A stretch of 51,966 bases of DNA from Chlamydiota bacterium. Lineage in GTDB: Bacteria; Chlamydiota; Chlamydiia; Chlamydiales; Parachlamydiaceae. The notes under the pieces were generated by a model, which was not told the DNA's origin, ran no database searches, and saw only the letters and a list, made by a program, of their open reading frames with translations. Position numbers and translations under genes: made by a program. Of this stretch, positions 50,939-51,966 are shown one piece after another. Where the stretch lies: positions 1 through 51,966 of the forward strand of contig JABDFJ010000009.1 in the NCBI GenBank assembly GCA_013286645.1, given 5' to 3'. Position 1 is the stretch's first letter, and each line of letters begins with the position of its first letter.

Positions 50939-51966
50939 AAGGCCAGCATTTCCTTTATTGCCTGTAATTTAAGGGAGATCTCAGCCCACTCTCGGTCGCT
51001 GCGGCTTTCTTTTACCAGGCCGCAACCTGCGGCTAACATCATCTCGCTTTCATTCCATTGCACATTGCGTATCGAGACATAACAATTCGCTTTCTTTGCC
51101 GCCGGCAACGTATATCCTACAGGAGCACCAAAACGTCCTCTATCAATTTTAGTGTGGTAATCCTCTAACCAGCGCATCCCCTCTTTGCGGGGAAAAGCGC
51201 CTACCGCTGGCGTTGGATGCAGCGCGCGTACAATAGCCTCAAATGATGGAGTGGCATTAAGCTCTATGGCAATTGGAGTGACTAAATGTACCAGCTGGGA
51301 CAGCTTCAGTAAACGCAAATCACCCACATGCACATGACCAAAAGCCGCTAGTGATTCCGTTATCCCCTGAACTACCAATTGATGCTCATGTAATTCCTTA
51401 GGGTCGCTCAAGAAAGCCGCACTATCGCTATGCAAATTTTTTGTGCCTGCACATGCCATAGTCTCAAGCTTTGTGCCCGCATCCACAATGCGAAATAAAA
51501 TTTCCGGCGTTGCCCCAAGAATCCCTGAATTCTTATCCCAAAAACCATACACGTAGGCCGGATTCTCTTTGGCGTAATTTAATACGCTCAGCAGAGAGGT
51601 CCTAAGCTGCCCCTCATCCATTGTCTGCAAGGTAGACTCCAAGACAAATGGGACAGCTTTATCGATTTCTCGCGACGCAAATTTAGCTTGTAGCTGTTCA
51701 AAGGTGTGTAAAAATAAAGGCTGGTATGAGTTATGCCACCCAAGTGGATTTAAACGCAGGCTGACTTTAGGTGCAAGCTCATGGGGAGAAAGTACCAACT
51801 GCAACTCTTGCGGAGAAACTTCCATCGAATGCTTGTGCACAAACCATGGAGTTTGACTTTTTAGAAAAAAATCGGGGAAATAGAAACTGGGAGAGCTTGC
51901 ATCCTCAATAGGAGCTTTCATCCAGCACCGCTCCCCCCAACCAATCAACAGCCTCCCATCATCCTT
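50935..51966 (-). CDS. menF: Isochorismate synthase, partial at the window edge
   Basis: A chorismate-utilising enzyme converting chorismate to isochorismate, the first menaquinone step. Recognisable: FDxN-like FPRKEGMRWLEDY, GRFGAPVGYTL, and the AGCGLVKESRSDREWAEI region with the metal-binding Glu. The frame stays open to base 51966, and LLIGWGERC near its visible beginning looks internal, so the 5' end lies outside the window. The TTG at 51948 is only a fallback start. About 343 residues are seen; full proteins have about 400-450. It overlaps menD by four bases. Confidence 0.92.
   Translation of the reverse strand, partial: KDDGRLLIGWGERCWMKAPIEDASSPSFYFPDFFLKSQTPWFVHKHSMEVSPQELQLVLSPHELAPKVSLRLNPLGWHNSYQPLFLHTFEQLQAKFASREIDKAVPFVLESTLQTMDEGQLRTSLLSVLNYAKENPAYVYGFWDKNSGILGATPEILFRIVDAGTKLETMACAGTKNLHSDSAAFLSDPKELHEHQLVVQGITESLAAFGHVHVGDLRLLKLSQLVHLVTPIAIELNATPSFEAIVRALHPTPAVGAFPRKEGMRWLEDYHTKIDRGRFGAPVGYTLPAAKKANCYVSIRNVQWNESEMMLAAGCGLVKESRSDREWAEISLKLQAIKEMLAL

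Noticed and set aside
1-51966. tRNA or rRNA genes
   Set aside because: I looked through the gaps for cloverleaf tRNA features and rRNA segments and found none that I can support; short or unusual RNA genes cannot be excluded by eye.

Overview
The window reads as chromosomal DNA of an environmental (amoeba-associated) chlamydia. The evidence is gene content and order. The set holA-like, rsmI-like methylase, hemW, acidic coiled-coil protein, then sucA and sucB follows the order I recall from Chlamydia trachomatis (CT047, CT048, CT052 to CT055). The MCE/Mla transporter, plant-type ferredoxin and DUF1858-IscA protein also fit. The full classical menaquinone pathway, which Chlamydiaceae lack, and the abundant intergenic repeats point away from Chlamydiaceae to a larger-genome relative. 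Species cannot be fixed from sequence alone.

Layout. 1-5 kb: a small Ser/Thr/Pro-rich protein, mlaE-mlaF-mlaD, a YqgE-family protein, a [2Fe-2S] ferredoxin and a DUF1858-IscA fusion, all on plus. 5-11 kb: the 2-oxoglutarate dehydrogenase operon sucA-sucB-lpdA on minus. 11-21 kb: an 894-residue unknown protein, a system II cytochrome c biogenesis unit (lipoprotein, ResB, CcsA), an acidic coiled-coil protein and HemW. 21-24 kb: a giant nested inverted repeat, then an RsmI-like methylase and HolA on minus. 24-27 kb: an unusual group of enzymes of normally cytosolic type that carry export signals (two methyltransferases, one glycosyltransferase) plus a FliO-like membrane protein. 27-32 kb: a CNNM/CBS transporter, RNase Y and a DUF3604 protein. 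32-39 kb: an ABC exporter facing a divergent, C-terminally short ValS-like protein, two secreted proteins (one with a CX5R phosphatase loop) and NagA. 39-52 kb: ubiE/menG, then menE-menC-menA and menB-menH-menD-menF on minus. These two halves of the men cluster are separated by one plus-strand gene that joins a PI3/4-kinase-like domain to a phosphodiester-glycosidase (NAGPA) domain.

The most striking non-coding signal is a set of more than ten intergenic inverted repeats. Many have arms built from short reiterated words such as GGACCTAAA, GGGCAC, GGCGCAAAG and ACAGAGGC. Several are nested like a cloverleaf, two bracket lpdA, and several abut stop codons or the borders of apparently inserted accessory genes. 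At least one looks like a MITE with IS-type ends.

How the genes work together: the core genes supply central carbon metabolism (Suc/Lpd), respiration (menaquinone, c-type cytochrome maturation, HemW), Fe-S handling and envelope lipid traffic. The accessory genes (kinase-NAGPA fusion, phosphatase-like protein, exported methyltransferases and glycosyltransferase, 894-residue protein) look like candidate host-interaction factors. That last assignment is inference.
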